Shown here: positions 61,857 to 64,000 of the stretch, in pieces | Layout: the number at the start of each line of letters is the position of its first letter | Numbering within the stretch: position 1 is the first letter of the stretch | Assembly: GCF_024679245.1 (NCBI RefSeq) | Contig: NC_090186.1 | Location: 43,435,069 to 43,499,068 of the forward strand | Reading direction: 5' to 3' | DNA length: 64,000 bases | From: Pseudorasbora parva | Taxonomy: Eukaryota; Chordata; Actinopteri; Cypriniformes; Gobionidae | Position numbers and translations under genes: made by a program | Notes under the pieces: generated by a model | Seen by the model: only the letters and a program-made list of their open reading frames with translations | Told to the model about the DNA's origin: nothing | The model's database searches: none

Positions 61857-62069
61857 CCTCTAAACCTGTCTAACCTCTAGTATCGATTTATGCTCTGAAC
61901 ATGAATGATTCCTTCATTTACATTTGCTGGAACATAAAACAGGTGAAAATAAAATCACGTTGAAGGAAGAACCAGAAAAAAACTGATTTTAAAGGGCATT
62001 TTAACTTCCAAGAGGGCAGATTGTTTTAATTTATACATCACAAAGCATGTCGTCCACTTATTTTAAAAG

Positions 62070-62410
62070 GCTTAAAGGGATAGTTCACCAAAAAAAGAAA
62101 CATTAGCCCATGATTTACTCTCCCTCAAGTCGCCCTAGGTGTGTATGACATTCTTCTTTCAGACGAAGGGTTAGTCAGTCAGGGTTATATTAAAAAATAT
62201 CCTGGCCAATCCAAGCTTTATAATGGCAGCCTAAAATTTGAAGACCAAAAAAGTGCATCTTTCGATTATAAACGTACTCCACATGGCTCCAGTGGGGTTA
62301 ATAAAGGCCTTAGCTCAAATAGACAGAGCTTCAGATTGATGGCAGAAGGTCTGGACTCTATCTTAGCTTTCATTGGTCATGGACTATGTAACGCAACCAG
62401 TTTGTAATTG
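62070..62410. repeat. AAAGGGATAGTTCACCAAAA repeat fragment
   Basis: Left end of another family of this type. The 88-codon frame inside (62141-62407) resembles no protein I know and is probably repeat-derived. Confidence 0.5.
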
Positions 62411-62656
62411 CAGTTAGTTTTGTTCCATGTCATGTTTAGGGGCGTGAAGATGTTAAGTCGATGTCCCTACAATAACAGACCGGTGTACATCTACAAATTA
62501 TTCATTCAACTTTGTGCAAGTTTTCTGTCCTGAACTTCACATACATCCAGCATTTAGTTGATCCTGGTTAGCACTCATTGCCACAGATGTAAACATGACG
62601 GCGTTCTTCTTCCACAAGAGAGTTTGGCATCACGGTTTTAGTTTCCAAGCGGGCCG

Positions 62657-63950
62657 TTAAAGTGTTAGTTCACCCAAAAATGAAAATGTGATGTTTATCT
62701 GCTGACCCCCAGGGCATCCAACATGTAGGTGTGTTTGTTTCTTCAGGAGAACACATTAAGATTTTTAACTCAACCGTTGGTGTGTGCCAGTCATTTAATG
62801 ATGTGAATGGGTAACAATTATATGAGAGTAAAACAAACAAACAAAAAAACATGCTTAGACAACATGCACAAAGAGCCCTGCTGCTCGTGACGACACACTG
62901 ATGTCTTGTTCATCGGTTTCTGAGAGAAAAACAACAGCATTTGTTTTTTGTTTTTTACCTCATATCAGACGAATCTCATCTAGTGTTCCCATCCGTCATT
63001 TCTTCCGTCTGATAAGGTCAAACTGGCGCGATCTTAGATATTATGTAGAGGACTCATTCAACCGATCAAAAGATAATAATTTATTTAATAAATGCAAATA
63101 ATTGCTGTCCATTGAACTTTCTATTCATTAAAGAATCCTGAAAAATAAAATGTAGGCCTATCATAGTTTCCACAACATTTTTAACTGTTTTCAACATTTT
63201 TTTAAAAATAATAATCATACATTTTTCTTGATTATAAAATCCTCATATGAGAATGATTAGTGAAGGATCATGTGACATTGAAGTCTGGAATAATGATAAT
63301 AAATTCAGCTTCAGTTTCCATGTAAATACACTTGCCCGTGACTTTAAGAGGTGCGCTATCAACTGAGTTTAGAGAAAGCTGTCTTTAGCGTCGCTGTTAA
63401 CTTGCCCGCCGCCGCGCAGGTAACACTGGTTCGAATCCCGCTCGGAGCGAGTCGACTAGGATCGGTGAGACCCAGTAAAAATGCGGGGGACGAAAATACA
63501 TTTTATTAAAAGTGCGGGGGACACCCGCGTAATCTAGGTCCATGCGCGCAGTTACTATTGAGGAATCTATATATATATATCTGATCGCGCCAGTTTGACC
63601 TTATCTGACGGAAGTAATGAAGGATGGGAACACTAGATGAGATTCGTCTGGATATGAGGTTTAAAAAAAAAACTAATACTGTTGTGTTTCTCACAGAAAC
63701 CGATCGGTTCGTGTCTTAAGACATCAATGTGTCGTCAGGAGCAGCAGGGTTTTTATGCATGTTGTCTAAGCATGTTCTTTTTTTTTTTTGCTCTCATAGA
63801 ATTGTTACCCATTCACATCATTATATGACCGACACACAGCAACGGATGGAGTTAAAATTCTTAATGTGTGTTCTACTGAAGAAACAAACACACCTACATT
63901 TTGGATGCAAACATCACATTTTCATTTTTGGGTGAACTATCCCTTTAAAG
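62657..63950. repeat. 1.29-kb element with about 370-bp inverted arms
   Basis: Left arm 62657-63040 and right arm 63580-63950 are inverted copies (for example AAGGTCAAACTGGCGCGATC and its complement), ending GTTAGTTCACCCAAAAATGA / TTTGGGTGAACTATCCCTTT. The centre 63060-63560 contains unrelated repeats and a tRNA-like B-box at 63421-63437. Confidence 0.85.
63385..63455 (+). repeat. Possible tRNA-derived SINE fragment
   Basis: GGTTCGAATCCC is a pol III B-box. No credible A-box or cloverleaf is seen, so it is probably a degraded SINE head, not a tRNA gene. Confidence 0.35.
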
Positions 63951-64000
63951 AACGTAACACACGTCTCACAAACATCCTATAAACTCAACCAATCAGATGA

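Noticed and set aside
63400..63450. Possible tRNA gene
   Set aside because: A B-box-like site is present, but no cloverleaf or A-box could be drawn; more likely a SINE remnant.

Overview
The window is genomic DNA of a teleost fish, most likely a cyprinid. It holds parts of three vertebrate genes with canonical GT/AG introns, embedded in dense class II transposon debris, long AT/CA/GATA microsatellites and cyprinid-style 'TTAAAGGGATAGTTCACCCAAAAATG' repeats. Nothing bacterial or plasmid-like is present. Genes were recognised by exon-by-exon translation and remembered vertebrate family sequence; no search was run.

Layout. (1) About 4.37-16.35 kb, minus strand: nicotinate phosphoribosyltransferase (NAPRT), 11 exons whose phases join exactly (491 codons). 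The last coding exon is not seen and probably lies beyond the left edge. (2) 18.09-25.28 kb, plus strand: a complete Ty3/gypsy-type LTR retrotransposon with 317-bp LTRs that look identical, a gag ORF and a 1.5-kb-codon pol ORF. The gag stop codon overlaps a textbook -1 frameshift signal. (3) 27.19-28.91 kb, minus strand: complete 205-codon C8orf82 (UPF0598) homologue in three exons. (4) 29.935 kb to beyond the right edge, plus strand: ARHGAP39 (Vilse/CrossGAP). An 11-bp first coding exon is followed by a 20.7-kb intron, the WW-domain exon at 50.7-51.1 kb and a large exon at 59.7-60.9 kb. The MyTH4 and RhoGAP exons are not in the window.

C8orf82 and ARHGAP39 are head to head with about 1.0 kb between their start codons; a GATA/GACA microsatellite and a CpG-rich block lie between them. 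NAPRT makes nicotinate mononucleotide (NAD salvage), C8orf82 is a probably mitochondrial protein of unknown function, and ARHGAP39 is a Rho-family GAP scaffold. They share a neighbourhood, not a pathway.

Introns and spacers hold at least four Tc1-like copies (all defective), many palindromic MITE-like elements, minisatellites, a 1.15-kb GATA array and a 3.1-kb CATC array with a roughly 0.69-kb higher-order period. Long open frames in the arrays ([16 protein letters not shown] repeats) are artefacts. The most notable signals are the frameshift module of the young gypsy element, an 85-bp promoter-proximal block copied with its GATA array into ARHGAP39 intron 1, and an in-frame 21-bp coding minisatellite in ARHGAP39.
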